A stretch of 6,378 bases of DNA from Candidatus Iainarchaeum sp. (GTDB lineage Archaea > Iainarchaeota > Iainarchaeia > Iainarchaeales > JAAZKV01): NCBI GenBank assembly GCA_028691435.1, contig JAQUZG010000015.1, forward strand, positions 8,866 to 15,243, given 5' to 3'. The position numbers were made by a program, and so were the translations under genes. This document shows positions 5,261 to 6,378 of the stretch, piece after piece (positions within the stretch are counted from its first letter, which is position 1; each line of letters opens with the position of its first letter). Under the pieces are notes generated by a model, which made no database searches, had not been told where the DNA came from, and worked only from the letters and a program-made list of their open reading frames with translations.

Positions 5261-6378
5261 TTATTCTGTTCTTAAAGATAATCCATTTCCTGAATTATAT
5301 AACCAAGAAATTTCAGTTGAATTTAAATCACGATTCCAAAAAATAACTTCATCAATAGCTCCTTTCCAATATGAATTAGATCCATCAAAACCATATCCAA
5401 AATATACTCCCCCGCCATTTGCCAAATCAAAACTTGTTGAAGAAGTAGCAGTACTTTTACTTTCACCATTCATATAAAGAGTAAATTGAGTACCGTTTCT
5501 AGTTAAAACTGCATGATGCCACAAATTATTTGTATAAGTTGTTACTGAATTTAAAAGTGGGTCAGCTGGGTAAAAATGGAAAGATAATTTATTTGAATAT
5601 GTTGTATTATTATGTCTTAATCCAACTGCTCCTGAAGACCACCCCCCAACAGAACTAACAATTGCTGGGAAAAGACCTGTTGTCCCAGTATTTTTAAACC
5701 AAAAAGCAATAGAAAAATCACCGGTTCCAAAATTAAATAAATCTGAATCAGGTAATCGAATATAATTACCCGATCCATTAAAACTATATGCCCCATTAAC
5801 ATTTCCATCAATCAATGTTGCTCCAGACACAGTACCATTGTTTCCATTCCCACTATAATCACCAGCATTTACATCTAGTGGCCAGTAGCCTACTAGTCCG
5901 TTTCTTAAAGCTAGAACTGTTTGACTAACTGGTGCGTCGTCTGTTGTGTTTGTGTCGCAATCTACTGTGTAGTTTGAGTTGTAGTCTATTGCTTTTATGC
6001 AAAAGTTATAGTCTGTCGAGTAAGATAAATTTAGATCTAAATAATAATTGTTTGTAGTGACAGTCACTGGAGTGAACTCAGCAAAAGTTGTACTTCCAGT
6101 ATAATTTCTATCAAAAGTTTCAATCGCATTATTATCAGTCGCAGTAAAATAAACTCTGATACTATTACCATCAACAACACTACTTGTAATAGATAAAACA
6201 GGAGCAGTTACATCAGTAGTAACAACCTCAACTTCATCATCTTCTATAGGCGGAGTCTGACATTCAATTCTAGACGCACACAAAACAAAATTACAATCAT
6301 TCATATCAGGATACAACACATCCCCATAATGACACTTATTCACATCAACACTTGACGCCAACAAACTTTCATCAATTG
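5261..6378 (-). CDS. LamG/concanavalin-like domain surface protein, 5' part outside the window
   Basis: The frame is open through the right edge, so the start lies outside; the TTG at 6364 is an internal Leu codon, not a start. Of the 371 visible residues, the first about 45 include four cysteines (15, 28, 33, 39) in a compact arrangement. An acidic linker (DDEVEVV) follows, then an Ig/Fn3-like domain at about 55-145 beginning TAPVLSITSS, and a LamG_3-type jelly-roll from about 157 to the end. LamG hallmarks are GLVGYWPLD, YSGNGNNGTV, LWHHAVLTRNG, LYMNGE and IDEVIFWNRDLNSTEI. Such domains bind carbohydrate or protein ligands in secreted and surface proteins. No C-terminal membrane segment is seen, so any anchor or signal peptide must be in the missing part; a class III signal as in the neighbouring genes is possible but unproven. 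Codon use changes sharply around 5870-6010. Confidence 0.85.
   Translation of the reverse strand, partial: IDESLLASSVDVNKCHYGDVLYPDMNDCNFVLCASRIECQTPPIEDDEVEVVTTDVTAPVLSITSSVVDGNSIRVYFTATDNNAIETFDRNYTGSTTFAEFTPVTVTTNNYYLDLNLSYSTDYNFCIKAIDYNSNYTVDCDTNTTDDAPVSQTVLALRNGLVGYWPLDVNAGDYSGNGNNGTVSGATLIDGNVNGAYSFNGSGNYIRLPDSDLFNFGTGDFSIAFWFKNTGTTGLFPAIVSSVGGWSSGAVGLRHNNTTYSNKLSFHFYPADPLLNSVTTYTNNLWHHAVLTRNGTQFTLYMNGESKSTATSSTSFDLANGGGVYFGYGFDGSNSYWKGAIDEVIFWNRDLNSTEISWLYNSGNGLSLRTE

Noticed and set aside
5161..5346. 61-codon open frame on the plus strand
   Set aside because: It spans the polymerase start, the gap and the LamG gene end, and is Lys/Ile-rich with no support.
5617..5811. 64-codon open frame on the minus strand
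   Set aside because: Overlaps the LamG domain in another frame; the LamG motifs identify the real frame.
6362..6364. TTG at 6364 as the start of the LamG protein
   Set aside because: The frame stays open to the window edge, and no promoter or signal peptide is visible, so this is an internal Leu codon of a truncated gene.

Overview
This is an AT-rich window with every supported gene on the minus strand. It looks archaeal and most likely comes from a DPANN-type genome (Woesearchaeota/Pacearchaeota-like). Reasons: two genes carry class III (pilin-type) signal peptides of the form AQGTIEYLVLLAVV; the DNA polymerase is a single-chain archaeal family B enzyme with a C-terminal PIP box; promoters look like archaeal TATA boxes about 27 nt from the start; there are no clear Shine-Dalgarno sites; and oligo-T runs follow stop codons. 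The lineage is inference, as no ribosomal or marker RNA is present.

Layout in transcription order (right to left). (1) 6378-5261: the 3' part of a secreted or surface protein with a Cys-rich stretch, an Ig/Fn3-like domain and a C-terminal LamG/concanavalin-like domain; its 5' end lies outside the window. (2) 5211-2680: a complete replicative family B DNA polymerase. (3) 2679-2431: a non-coding stretch with a double-hairpin repeat at the polymerase stop codon and a TATA promoter. (4) 2430-193: a large class III pilin-like adhesin with a pilin core, Gly linker, Ig-like domain and GLUG-repeat beta-helix. (5) 139-1: the start of a second class III pilin-like gene, cut by the window edge, whose promoter is clearly related to that of the adhesin.

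The most unusual structure is a small dispersed element of two consecutive hairpins, present four times (50-93, 2263-2310, 2339-2395, 2625-2683). Its inner stem bases are conserved while the outer stem bases change together. Three copies lie in frame inside the leader-coding part of the two pilin genes, each bracketed by a repeated Gln-Gly-Thr motif; the fourth overlaps the polymerase stop codon. Because class III leaders are cut off just before the last QGT, the inserted peptide would be removed from the mature protein.

The adhesin also has a G8 tract exactly between its pilin part and its adhesive part. A one-base slip either way gives a stop within about a dozen codons, so the gene could switch between a short pilin and a long adhesin. 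The surface genes read as cell-surface contact machinery; the polymerase appears to be an unrelated housekeeping neighbour.
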